DNA of 64,000 nucleotides from an uncultured Bacteroidota bacterium (GTDB taxonomy: Bacteria > Bacteroidota > Bacteroidia > UKL13-3). How positions within the stretch are numbered: position 1 is the stretch's first letter; each line of letters starts with the position of its first letter. This document shows positions 29,706 through 37,918 of the stretch, piece by piece. A model generated the notes under the pieces. The model was not told the origin of the DNA. It worked only from the letters and a program-made list of their open reading frames with translations, and made no database searches. The stretch is from positions 31,216 to 95,215 of the forward strand of contig CAINMV010000033.1 in the NCBI GenBank assembly GCA_903850915.1, written 5' to 3'. The translations under genes and the position numbers were made by a program.

Positions 29706-30596
29706 ATGAATATCACAGTTATCGGTTCCGGTACTATGGGTAATGGAATTGCCCATGTTTTTGCTCAAAATAACTTTAAAGTTAATGTAGTTGATGTTAA
29801 AAAGGAGGCTTTAGATAAGGCTAAGATTACCATCACCAAAAACTTAGATCGACAAATGGCAAAAGGGGCCATTGATGAAGTTGCAAAGGCAAGTACAATG
29901 AACAACCTCAACTTTGTTGACAATCTTTTTGATGGCGCGAAGGATGCGGATTTGGTAATTGAAGCGGCAACAGAGAATGTAGCGATAAAACTAGAGATAT
30001 TTAGAAATTTAGATAGCTTATGTAAGCCATCCTGCATCCTAGCAAGCAACACATCCTCTATTCCAATTACTAAAATAGCTTCGGTAACAAACCGTCCAGG
30101 GCAAGTTATTGGGATGCATTTTATGAACCCGGTTCCTGTAATGAAGTTAGTGGAAATTATAAAGGGTTTTAAAACTAGCCAAGAGGTAGCCGATAAAATT
30201 GTCTTACTTGCTAGGCAAATTGGCAAGGTTCCTGCCGTTTCAGAAGATATGCCCGGCTTTATCTCAAATCGTATATTAATGCCAATGATTAATGAGGCTA
30301 TCGAAACTTTATTTCAGGGAATTGGAGGTGTGGAAGAAATTGACACGGTGATGAAACTTGGAATGGCTCATCCTATGGGACCTTTGCAACTTGCTGATTT
30401 TATTGGTCTTGATGTTTGTTTGGCAATTTGCAATGTTCTTTATGATGGATTTGGGAATCCGAAATACGCACCATGTCCATTGCTGGTGAATATGGTTACC
30501 AGCGGTAGCCTTGGAGTGAAGAGTGGAAGCGGATTTTATGACTATAGCTCGGGCACCAAAGAATTAGTAGTGGCAAGTCAGTTTAAAAAACAATAA
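29706..30596 (+). CDS. 3-hydroxybutyryl-CoA dehydrogenase
   Basis: A 296-residue NAD(P)-dependent enzyme with the Rossmann loop GSGTMG at 7-12 and 'SNTSSIPITKIA', 'GMHFMNPVPVMKLVEII' (catalytic His in 'GMHFMNP') and 'PGFISNRILMPMINEA' as family blocks. It interconverts acetoacetyl-CoA and 3-hydroxybutyryl-CoA, in fatty-acid breakdown or short-chain metabolism. The electron-transfer flavoprotein genes at 61113 could serve the same pathway. It is followed after one base by gmhA, an unusual pairing. Confidence 0.95.
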   Translation: MNITVIGSGTMGNGIAHVFAQNNFKVNVVDVKKEALDKAKITITKNLDRQMAKGAIDEVAKASTMNNLNFVDNLFDGAKDADLVIEAATENVAIKLEIFRNLDSLCKPSCILASNTSSIPITKIASVTNRPGQVIGMHFMNPVPVMKLVEIIKGFKTSQEVADKIVLLARQIGKVPAVSEDMPGFISNRILMPMINEAIETLFQGIGGVEEIDTVMKLGMAHPMGPLQLADFIGLDVCLAICNVLYDGFGNPKYAPCPLLVNMVTSGSLGVKSGSGFYDYSSGTKELVVASQFKKQ

Positions 30597-30597
30597 A

Positions 30598-31176
30598 ATG
30601 AAAGATAAAATTAAAAGCATTATTGCTTCGTCTATAGAGGTAAAAAAGGCTTTTTTGGCCGATGACATTTTAGTCGATCAGTTGCATCGTATAGCGGCCA
30701 CTATGGTATCGTGTTTGCAGGCAGGCAATAAAGTATTGTGGTGTGGTAATGGTGGCAGTGCAGCTGATGCGCAACATTTGGCTGCTGAGCTCTCTGGTCG
30801 TTTTTATTCGGATAGAGCCCCATTGTATTCCGAGGCGTTACATGTGAACACTTCTTTTGTTACTGCAGTGGCGAATGATTACAGCTATGATGTTATTTAT
30901 AGTCGCATGTTGCAAGGATGCGGTAGAGCTGGAGATGTGTTAGTAGGCATCTCTACCTCTGGCAATTCGGGAAATGTAGTTAAAGCTTTCGAGGTAGCTC
31001 GAGAGAGGAATATAGTTACTGTTGGTTTTACCGGAAATACAGGTGGAAAAATGAAGGAGCTTTGTGATTATTTAATTAATATTCCGAGCAACGACACCCC
31101 TCGTGTTCAAGAAAGTCATATCCTCGCAGGGCATATCATTTGTCAGTTGGTGGAGGAAATGATGTTTTCTAATTAA
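30598..31176 (+). CDS. gmhA: D-sedoheptulose 7-phosphate isomerase
   Basis: A 192-residue SIS-domain protein that converts sedoheptulose 7-phosphate to D-glycero-manno-heptose 7-phosphate for LPS core or S-layer sugars. 'WCGNGGSAADAQHLAAELSG' and 'VGISTSGNSGNVVKA' are the substrate-binding blocks, and 'ESHILAGHIICQLVE' holds the C-terminal Glu/His pair of GmhA. It starts one base after the dehydrogenase stop, so translation is probably coupled. Heptose use here points to a heptose-containing envelope glycan. Confidence 0.92.
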   Translation: MKDKIKSIIASSIEVKKAFLADDILVDQLHRIAATMVSCLQAGNKVLWCGNGGSAADAQHLAAELSGRFYSDRAPLYSEALHVNTSFVTAVANDYSYDVIYSRMLQGCGRAGDVLVGISTSGNSGNVVKAFEVARERNIVTVGFTGNTGGKMKELCDYLINIPSNDTPRVQESHILAGHIICQLVEEMMFSN

Positions 31177-31267
31177 GCCTGGGGATTTTAAATTCCTTTA
31201 AATTTATTACCGTATGTTTCATTGCGTTTCGGCTGTAATATTCCGAATCGAAATTCAGAAATCTTTT

Positions 31268-31275
31268 TATCTTTG
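31268..31275 (+). promoter_or_regulatory. Candidate -7 element of the gene at 31301
   Basis: TATCTTTG, a full match to TAnnTTTG, 25 nt before the ATG at 31301. No clear -33 TTTG. Confidence 0.4.
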
Positions 31276-31300
31276 CCCAAACAATTAAATTATCTAAATA

Positions 31301-31747
31301 ATGTCAAACCACAACACCCATCACGATTCACACCATGGAGGTGAGAAATTTGCACCACTTTCAGACAACAACAATAATGTAAACCTTACAAGCGCATTTA
31401 GCTATATCGGCATGCTTGCTATAGGTTTGTTTTGTGTGGTTTTGTTTGTTGTTAGCAACGGTGGGTATTTAAACAACGAAGAGCAAACTGAATGGAGAGT
31501 TGCCAATGGAGCCACCTTTAAAGATAGCGATGAGAATAAATTTCTAAAAACGAGCGCAGAAGCTTCAGAATCGAAAGAGGAAATGAAGGTCGAGGAGGGT
31601 AGTTCTACTGAAATGAAAACGGAGGGCAAAAAAGCGGATGAAAGCGCTGATATGAAATCACTTTTGTTATTGCCAAATACCAAGTCAACCGAAAAGAAAG
31701 CAGAAAATGCTAAAGTGGAGGATACAAAATCAGTAAAAAAGCACTAA
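31301..31747 (+). CDS. Small single-pass membrane protein with a His-rich N-terminus (unknown function)
   Basis: I do not recognise this 148-residue protein. Residues 1-15 are rich in His, Asn and Ser (five His in the first 12), residues about 30-52 form one membrane helix ('FSYIGMLAIGLFCVVLFVVS'), and the rest is a highly charged Lys/Glu/Ser tail with no hydrophobic core, probably disordered. The N-terminus is probably cytoplasmic and the tail outside, from the short loop charges, but this is a guess. It has a good -7 element and its own terminator, so it is a real unit. Confidence 0.7.
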   Translation: MSNHNTHHDSHHGGEKFAPLSDNNNNVNLTSAFSYIGMLAIGLFCVVLFVVSNGGYLNNEEQTEWRVANGATFKDSDENKFLKTSAEASESKEEMKVEEGSSTEMKTEGKKADESADMKSLLLLPNTKSTEKKAENAKVEDTKSVKKH

Positions 31748-31773
31748 CAACTAGTCTTTATATAATATATCAA

Positions 31774-31804
31774 AAACCCTTCCGCAATGCAGAAGGGTTT
31801 TTTT
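31774..31804 (+). terminator. Intrinsic terminator after the gene at 31301
   Basis: A 9-bp stem AAACCCTTC/GAAGGGTTT (31774-31782 with 31792-31800) with a 9-nt loop and a T run (31798-31804). It ends 6 bp before the yraN start, so yraN needs its own promoter or read-through. Confidence 0.88.
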
Positions 31805-31810
31805 GTTTCG

Positions 31811-32161
31811 ATGGATAAAATAACAAAGACTGGTCGAGGAAGGGCCGGAGAGGCCTTGGCTGTGAGCTATCTGAAGTCGAAAAACATTAAAGTATTGCAC
31901 CTTAATTATCGTTATCAGCGCGCGGAAATAGATATAATAGCAACTGATGATGTAGATCTAATAATTGTAGAGGTGAAAACAAGACAAAATAATGTTTTTG
32001 GTTTTCCGGAAGAAGCGATTTCAAAGGCCAAAGAAAATCGTTTGCAAGAGGCTGGCTACGCCTACAAACAAGCAAATGAGATAGAAATGCCACTGCGTTT
32101 CGATGTAATTTCTATAAGCATTGAAGAAAAAGAAATAAAGCATTTTAAGGGTGCATTTTAA
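31811..32161 (+). CDS. YraN family protein (UPF0102)
   Basis: I chose the ATG at 31811 (116 residues, 'MDKITKTGRGRAGEALAVSYL'; first block 'GRAGEALAVSYLKSKN'). A start at 31787 would lie inside the terminator stem. 'GEALAVSYL', 'EIDIIATDD', 'IIVEVKTRQ' form the endonuclease-like fold of UPF0102, with the acidic and Lys residues of a PD-(D/E)XK-type core (E-D-EVK). The role is not settled; it is widely conserved. It is followed after 17 bp by a GT39-like gene. Confidence 0.9.
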   Translation: MDKITKTGRGRAGEALAVSYLKSKNIKVLHLNYRYQRAEIDIIATDDVDLIIVEVKTRQNNVFGFPEEAISKAKENRLQEAGYAYKQANEIEMPLRFDVISISIEEKEIKHFKGAF

Positions 32162-32178
32162 GTTACATTTGAAATAAT

Positions 32179-33846
32179 ATGAGCATGCGAAACATCACCA
32201 CAGCGTTAATATTGAAATACAAGTACCAGCTGATTTTGTGTGCTATTTTTATTGTACACTTATCCAATTTGTTTATTGATGTTATGGAAATTGATGCGGC
32301 TCAATATGCTGGTATTTCTTTGGATATGTTTAAAAGTGGTAGTTATCTCCAAGTTTACTTAAATGGGCTAGATTATTTGGATAAACCCCCTCTGCTTTTT
32401 TGGAGTTCTTGTGTCTCTTTTTTTGTTTTTGGCGTAAGTAATTTCTCATACAAGTTTATCCCATTTCTTACCCTTATGTTGGGGGTTTATGCCACCTATC
32501 GATTTGCCAAACTTTGGTATTCGCAGCGCGCAGCCATCTTCTCGGCGATTATTTTAGCTTCTTCGCAAGCGTTTTATTTAATGAGTAATGACGTCCGAAC
32601 AGATGGGTTGTTAACTGGTTGGGTTATCGTTTCTGTTTGGTTAATTACAGAATATCTTAAAAAGAAGACTTGGCGTTATTTGATTTTTGCTGCGATTGCT
32701 ACTGGATTGGCGATGCTAGCAAAGGGACCAATTGGCTTGGTGGCTGTTGGTGTGGCCATTGGGTACGATTTAGTATTGAAAAGGCAGTGGAAGGAAATTA
32801 CACGTCCGGTTTGGGTGCTCTATCTTGTAATTATTGCGCTGGTATTGCTTCCCATGTGTGTTGGTCTTTATGAGCAGTACGATATGCATCCAGAAAAAGT
32901 TGTTTATGGTTTGAAAGGCCCTTCTGGATTACTTTTTTTCTTTTGGACGCAAAGCTTTGGACGCATCACTGGCGATATTTATTGGGATAATGGTGCCCCG
33001 TTGCTTTATTTTATTCAAACGATACTTTGGGATTTTCAGCCGTGGGTTTTGATATTCTTTATTGCCATTATTCTTTCTTTATACAATTTGGTGATATCGA
33101 AATTCACGCTAAATCGACCGGAATATGCAACTATTGGAGGCTTTTTACTAGTCTTTGCTATCCTTTCTCTGTCGCACTATAAGCTGCCCCATTATATCTT
33201 TCTGATCTTTCCTTTTGCCGCTATCATTACGGCTGATTTTTTAGATAGAATTGATGGCGTTTTATTAAGAACCATAAGTAGAATTCAAATGGGTCTAATT
33301 CTTTTGTTTTTTATTGCAGTAGTAATTGGATTTGTTTTTGTGTTTCCACCCCATTTTATTTTAGTGCCTTTGCTATGTGGCGCATTGTTTTTGGTGGTCT
33401 GTATTATTTTTCTGCGTTTTTATGGGGTTGAGAAGTTGGTATTTTCCACTGCGATAATGGCCGTGTCATTTAATGCCATGATGAGCCTAAATTTCTATCC
33501 GCAGTTGCTTAAATATCAAGCATCCAGTGCCGCTGGAAAATGGATTCAGAGGAATAATCAGCCAAAGCATCCAGTGTTTTTTTATAATACGGTTGGCTTT
33601 GCTTTAGATTTTTATCAAAATGAACATGCAACGCCATTAATAATCGAACAGCTTGATACGATTAGTTCGGGAAGTTGGATTTACACCAATCAAGAAGGCA
33701 AAGATGCTTTGATGCAGCAAACAAATCGAATTTTTGTTGTGATGGAAACACCTTCTTTTTCGGTTACCTTATTAAATGCAAATTTTATAAATAAGTATAC
33801 ACGACCTGCTAGTGTGAAAAAATGCTATGTTTTAGAATTTCGGTAG
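32179..33846 (+). CDS. GT39/ArnT-like membrane glycosyltransferase
   Basis: A 555-residue GT-C protein with about 11 helices. The first outer loop 'IDAAQYAGISLDMFKSG' then 'YLDKPPLLFW' is the ArnT/PMT pattern: an acidic residue that binds the polyprenyl-phosphate sugar, then the 'DKPPL' block. ArnT-type enzymes add aminoarabinose or other sugars to lipid A; homologues in Bacteroidota may glycosylate other lipids or proteins. It follows yraN by 17 bp. An alternative start is the ATG at 32185. Confidence 0.85.
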   Translation: MSMRNITTALILKYKYQLILCAIFIVHLSNLFIDVMEIDAAQYAGISLDMFKSGSYLQVYLNGLDYLDKPPLLFWSSCVSFFVFGVSNFSYKFIPFLTLMLGVYATYRFAKLWYSQRAAIFSAIILASSQAFYLMSNDVRTDGLLTGWVIVSVWLITEYLKKKTWRYLIFAAIATGLAMLAKGPIGLVAVGVAIGYDLVLKRQWKEITRPVWVLYLVIIALVLLPMCVGLYEQYDMHPEKVVYGLKGPSGLLFFFWTQSFGRITGDIYWDNGAPLLYFIQTILWDFQPWVLIFFIAIILSLYNLVISKFTLNRPEYATIGGFLLVFAILSLSHYKLPHYIFLIFPFAAIITADFLDRIDGVLLRTISRIQMGLILLFFIAVVIGFVFVFPPHFILVPLLCGALFLVVCIIFLRFYGVEKLVFSTAIMAVSFNAMMSLNFYPQLLKYQASSAAGKWIQRNNQPKHPVFFYNTVGFALDFYQNEHATPLIIEQLDTISSGSWIYTNQEGKDALMQQTNRIFVVMETPSFSVTLLNANFINKYTRPASVKKCYVLEFR

Positions 33847-33957
33847 CCTTTTTTTCGTTTTCTTTCGACCTTATTTTAGGCAAATAAATTTTCTTTAAGG
33901 ATTTTAAAGGCCTTAATTTCGTTTCAAGGTAAAAGAATTAGTATCGTTGATAAGGAT

Positions 33958-34503
33958 TTATCCTAATCGATTCGACTTGCGGTAATCTTGAAATGAAGAG
34001 TGTACTTTATCGATACATTCTTTAAGCCAGGCGGTGTAATTCCAAGGAGATGCGACAATGTCTGCCTCAAGTTCATCTAAAGTTATATACTTCCAGCTTT
34101 TCACCTCTTCTGGGTCAGGTATTGGTGTGTCGTTAGAGATGCCAAAGAAAACATGGTCAAATTCATGTTCAATTAATCCATTGTCAAAATCAGCTTTATA
34201 TAAGAAGCTAAACATAAATTCAGGAGTATAATTTAATCCCATCTCCTCACGTAATCTTCGTGTAACAGCATCAATGAGGTCTTCGCCAAATTCGGGATGG
34301 CTACAGCAGGTATTTGTCCATAATCCACCAGAATGATATTTTCCATCAGCGCGCTGCTGCAACAGGAGCTCTCCTTTGCTATTAAAAAGAAAAACGGAAA
34401 AGGCACGGTGTAATAATCCGAGCTGATGTACTTCCATCTTCTCCATCTTACCCCAGGGTTTGTCGTCTTTGTCGACGAGGACTAGAAATTTCGTTTGATT
34501 CAT
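33958..34503 (-). CDS. idi: Isopentenyl-diphosphate delta-isomerase, type 1
   Basis: A 181-residue Nudix enzyme that converts IPP to DMAPP and so feeds carotenoid synthesis. The catalytic Cys67 is in 'WTNTCCSHP', with the metal and acid residues in 'REEMGL' and 'IEHEFDHVF'. It is the last gene of the crtI-crtB-idi unit, starting in a TAATG overlap with the crtB stop. Type 1 enzymes are often clustered with carotenoid genes in Bacteroidota. Confidence 0.94.
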   Translation of the reverse strand: MNQTKFLVLVDKDDKPWGKMEKMEVHQLGLLHRAFSVFLFNSKGELLLQQRADGKYHSGGLWTNTCCSHPEFGEDLIDAVTRRLREEMGLNYTPEFMFSFLYKADFDNGLIEHEFDHVFFGISNDTPIPDPEEVKSWKYITLDELEADIVASPWNYTAWLKECIDKVHSSFQDYRKSNRLG

Positions 34504-35339
34504 TAAATCATATTCATTTGGTAACGTAAAATAGAGTTAATCATAAGTCCGAACTTATGACCATTATTAATTCGAACACGTTCAGTTAACACATGATGAA
34601 CAGGTACATTTTTTATCTTTCGGAACAAAGAGTGGTAGTAATAGTAAGCCAAATAAACGCCCATTCTCGATTCAGCAGGTAATTTCCGAATCCCTATTAG
34701 TGCTTCATGAAATTCGCCTTCAATCTCATTTTCAATTCCTGTTTTTTGTTCGCTCGACATGTTTTTAATATCCACATCAGGGAAATAGGTTCTTCCTAAA
34801 ATGTTGTAATCGGCATGAATATCACGTAGGAAGTTTACTTTCTGAAATGCAGATCCTAATTTCATAGCATAAGGTTTCAATTCTTCAAATAGTTCTTTCT
34901 CTCCATTGGTAAATACATGCAGGCACATTAGCCCAACTACCTCTGCACTACCTAATATATATTGCTTGTATTTATCTGTGGTATAGGTGACCTTCTCTAA
35001 ATCCATCTTCATGCTTTGCAAAAAAGTATCGATCCAAACTTGTTCGATATTAAATTCATGAACAACTTTCTGAAATGAGTTTAAGATGGGGTTTAAGGAG
35101 ATTTTGTTTTTAATAGCATCATTGGTGTCTGCAATGAACTTATCAAGCAGGTATCTTTGGTCATACCCTTCAAAGCTATCTACAATTTCATCAGCAAAAC
35201 GCACAAAGCCATAGATTGAATTTATCGATCCGCGTAAACTTTCGTGAAGAAATAATATGCCGAGTGAAAAGCTTGTACTATAAGCACGAGTAGTAATTCG
35301 GCTGCATTGTTCCGAAACTTGGTCAAAGAGTAATTTCAA
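34503..35339 (-). CDS. crtB: Phytoene synthase
   Basis: A 278-residue squalene/phytoene synthase family enzyme that joins two GGPP to phytoene. The first Asp-rich site is 'FVRFADEIVDSF' and the second 'VNFLRDIHADYNILGRTYFP'. It overlaps crtI by 4 bases (ATGA) at its start and idi by 1 base at its end, so the three genes are translationally linked. Confidence 0.95.
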   Translation of the reverse strand: MKLLFDQVSEQCSRITTRAYSTSFSLGILFLHESLRGSINSIYGFVRFADEIVDSFEGYDQRYLLDKFIADTNDAIKNKISLNPILNSFQKVVHEFNIEQVWIDTFLQSMKMDLEKVTYTTDKYKQYILGSAEVVGLMCLHVFTNGEKELFEELKPYAMKLGSAFQKVNFLRDIHADYNILGRTYFPDVDIKNMSSEQKTGIENEIEGEFHEALIGIRKLPAESRMGVYLAYYYYHSLFRKIKNVPVHHVLTERVRINNGHKFGLMINSILRYQMNMI

Positions 35340-36820
35340 TTTAAAGTATGATTAAGATGTTGGTTTAATAATTCTGCGGCAATCTTGCCTGAGATCAAGG
35401 CTGGCGGAACGCCAGGGCCAGGAACGGTTAGCTGTCCTGCGTAAAAAAGGTTTTTAATTTTTTTGTTTTTAATTTTTGGTTTTAGAATAGCCGTTTGCAA
35501 TAGTGTATTCGCAAGGCCATAGGCATTGCCTTTATATGAGTTGTAATCAAAAATAAAATCTTTAATACAATAGCTTCTTTTATAATCGATGTTTGTTCGA
35601 ATCGAAACGCCAGTTTGAGTTTCAAGACGGTCCATCATAACGTCGAAGTATTTTTCTCGAATGGCTTCAGTATCCTCTAGTCCGGGCGCTATTGGCATTA
35701 ATAAAAATAAGTTTTCATGTCCCTCAGGGGCAACGCTATTGTCAGTTTGGGAAGGGCTGCAAACGTAAAACAATGGTTTGGTGGGCCATTTCGCTTTTTT
35801 GTAAATTTCCACCGAGTGATCGAAAAGGCTTTCATCAAAAAACAAAGTATGGTGTTCAAGTTCAGGAATACGTTTATTCACGCCAAGATAAAAGATGAGG
35901 CTAGAAGGGGCGAAAGTTTTACGTTCCCAATACGATTCATCGTAGTTTCGATATGCGACAGGCAACAATTTTTGTTCCACATGGTTATAGTCTGCTGCTC
36001 CAATGACGCCATCAAATGGCAGTTTTTCGCCATTTATTAAAAGCCCGGTAGCTTTGTTGCCATCGACACAAATTTGTTCCACATTCGCATTGAAATGAAA
36101 TTTAGCCCCTTTATTCTCCGCCACTTTTACCATCGCATCAATTACTTTACAAAAGCCTCCCATTGGATACCATGTTCCTAATTTTAGGCCGGCATAATTC
36201 ATCAGGCTATAAAGCGCAGGTGTATCTTGTGGCATGGCTCCCAAAAACAGCACTGGAAATTCCATTAGTGCGATAAGTTTGGCATTGGAGAAGTAATGTC
36301 GAACATGCTTGCTAAAGGATGAAAATACTTGGAGTCGAAATGCTCCTTTTATCAAATCTAAATCGGCAAACTCCGTTAACGAGAGTCCAGGTTTATAAAC
36401 TAGATTTTCAATTCCAGTGATATATTTATATTCGGCCTCCTCCATAAATTTATGAAGTTTAGTGGCACTGCCAGGTTCAATCGATTCAAAAAGTTCGGAT
36501 AATTTGGTATAGTTGTTCGGAATTCGCATCACGTCTTTTTTGCCATAAACGATGTCGAACGATGGGTCAAGTAGTTTTAACTCATAGAAATCGGTGGTTG
36601 AATAGCCGAAGTCGCTAAAAAACTTTTCAAAAACTCCTGGCATCCAATACCAACTTGGCCCCATATCAAACAGATATCCTTCGGGAGTGGAGAATTTCCT
36701 AGCCCGTCCTCCAGGAACCGCGTTTTTTTCGAAAATATGCACCTCATGTCCGGCGGCGGATAAGTAAGCTGCAGCACTTAAACCGCTAAAGCCAGAACCG
36801 ATTATTGCTATTTTGGACAT
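35336..36820 (-). CDS. crtI: Phytoene desaturase
   Basis: A 494-residue FAD enzyme that desaturates phytoene towards lycopene. The dinucleotide-binding start is 'IAIIGSGFSGLSAAAYL' with 'EKNAVPGGRARKF' after it, and the C-terminal signature is 'LFYAGQLTVPGPGVPPALIS'. The number of desaturation steps cannot be read from sequence. No lycopene cyclase is in the window, so the end product is unknown. It lies 29 bp downstream of the MerR-family gene, probably in the same transcript. Confidence 0.95.
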   Translation of the reverse strand: MSKIAIIGSGFSGLSAAAYLSAAGHEVHIFEKNAVPGGRARKFSTPEGYLFDMGPSWYWMPGVFEKFFSDFGYSTTDFYELKLLDPSFDIVYGKKDVMRIPNNYTKLSELFESIEPGSATKLHKFMEEAEYKYITGIENLVYKPGLSLTEFADLDLIKGAFRLQVFSSFSKHVRHYFSNAKLIALMEFPVLFLGAMPQDTPALYSLMNYAGLKLGTWYPMGGFCKVIDAMVKVAENKGAKFHFNANVEQICVDGNKATGLLINGEKLPFDGVIGAADYNHVEQKLLPVAYRNYDESYWERKTFAPSSLIFYLGVNKRIPELEHHTLFFDESLFDHSVEIYKKAKWPTKPLFYVCSPSQTDNSVAPEGHENLFLLMPIAPGLEDTEAIREKYFDVMMDRLETQTGVSIRTNIDYKRSYCIKDFIFDYNSYKGNAYGLANTLLQTAILKPKIKNKKIKNLFYAGQLTVPGPGVPPALISGKIAAELLNQHLNHTLN

Positions 36821-36849
36821 ATTGTATAGGATTATATTAGAGTAGTTCT

Positions 36850-37734
36850 TTAGGTTATTTGTTTTTCTAAATCATCAACAGATTTTAACCAATAAATTTC
36901 TTTTGCTAGTTTAATTTTACTGATTAAACATGTATTTCCTGAGAGCAATATTTTTGATTTTTTAAATTCTTTTGATAGGGTATTAAGATACTTTTCTGTG
37001 TGCTCAAGCATGTTATTATTCACTAAAAACAAGCATAGATGAGAAGGTTGGGTTATAGCAACAGTATTCATGAGGGAGTTTAATGGCACATTGGCTCCCA
37101 AATAAATCACCCTCTTCTCGTTCGAACGAAGGATATATTGAGCAAATAGCAAACCTATTTCATGAAATTCGTTTTCTGGAAGAAATAATAGCCAACTGCT
37201 ATTCGACGGTTTTGCTGGATTACAAATGTCGATAGCGGCTAGTATTTTCTGACGAATAATATTGGTAATAAAATGTTCTTGTGCCGGAGGAATTGAATTG
37301 GTTGTCCACATTACGCCAAGTCGCAACAACAAGGGATAAATAACAAACAGATAAGTCTCTTTCATGCTGAAACGTAGCAAGCATCCTGAGAATAATTTAT
37401 CAAAGTGGCTTTCATCAAATGCGAATGCCGCATTTATCATTTGAGAAATGAAGTATTCGTGAGGGTGGTTATCGTTTTTTTTCTTGTTTAAGTTTAAGTC
37501 AACAAGATTAAACATTTCATCATCTTGCATAGTGCAAAGCTCAGAAACCTTGTATTCTAAGTTTAACAAGCTTGTGATATTAAGCAAGCGTCTAAGCTGG
37601 ATATTATCGTAGTTTCTGGTATTGCCTTCTGAACGATTCGGAGTGAGCGCGTTATAACGTTGCTCCCACATTCGAATTGTATGCGCCTTAATTCCAGAGA
37701 ATTGTTGCAGGTCTGAGATTGAGAAGGAGTCCAC
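36850..37734 (-). CDS. MerR-family regulator with B12-binding domain (CarH/LitR-like)
   Basis: I chose the GTG at 37734 (294 residues). The longer ATG form from 37791 would cover a near-perfect promoter, and its first 19 residues do not fit the family. The MerR DNA-binding part is 'FSISDLQQFSGIKAHTIRMW' (4-23). A helical bundle follows with the CarH cap motif Wx9EH (Trp143 to Glu153-His154). Then a cobalamin-binding fold carries ExHxxG (Glu189-x-His191-x-x-Gly194) and 'LGANVPL'. CarH proteins repress carotenoid genes in the dark with adenosylcobalamin and release DNA in light. The residue after Trp143 is Thr, not the His132 of Thermus CarH. Control of crtI-crtB-idi is likely. Confidence 0.85.
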   Translation of the reverse strand: MDSFSISDLQQFSGIKAHTIRMWEQRYNALTPNRSEGNTRNYDNIQLRRLLNITSLLNLEYKVSELCTMQDDEMFNLVDLNLNKKKNDNHPHEYFISQMINAAFAFDESHFDKLFSGCLLRFSMKETYLFVIYPLLLRLGVMWTTNSIPPAQEHFITNIIRQKILAAIDICNPAKPSNSSWLLFLPENEFHEIGLLFAQYILRSNEKRVIYLGANVPLNSLMNTVAITQPSHLCLFLVNNNMLEHTEKYLNTLSKEFKKSKILLSGNTCLISKIKLAKEIYWLKSVDDLEKQIT

Positions 37735-37751
37735 TTTGTTTAAATAAAATG

Positions 37752-37782
37752 CAAATATACTTAAACAGAGGCGCAATCCAAA
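37752..37782 (-). promoter_or_regulatory. Promoter of the CarH-like regulator and crt genes
   Basis: The minus strand reads TTTG at 37782-37779, 19 bp, TATATTTG at 37759-37752: a full match to the Bacteroidota consensus. Transcription would start about 10 nt before the GTG at 37734. It is the natural place for an operator of the CarH-like protein, though I see no clear inverted repeat. Confidence 0.75.
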
Positions 37783-37918
37783 ATCAAACACATTAAAGTA
37801 TTTTTATTCAATTTGAATTTTCAAAGAGAAGCCTTAACTAACCTTCGACATTTTTGTCCCCAAATTTTGTTATCCCATTTTTTTTATTGAAATTGCATAA
37901 ATTCTATATTGATTCATC

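Noticed and set aside
31787..31810. Longer start for YraN at 31787
   Set aside because: The ATG lies inside the preceding terminator stem.
33895..33916. Possible terminator after the GT39-like gene
   Set aside because: TTAAGG/CCTTAA is only a 6-bp stem with a 10-nt loop and three T after it; too weak to list.
37735..37791. Longer start for the CarH-like regulator at 37791
   Set aside because: It would include a consensus promoter and adds 19 residues that do not fit MerR proteins; the GTG at 37734 is better.
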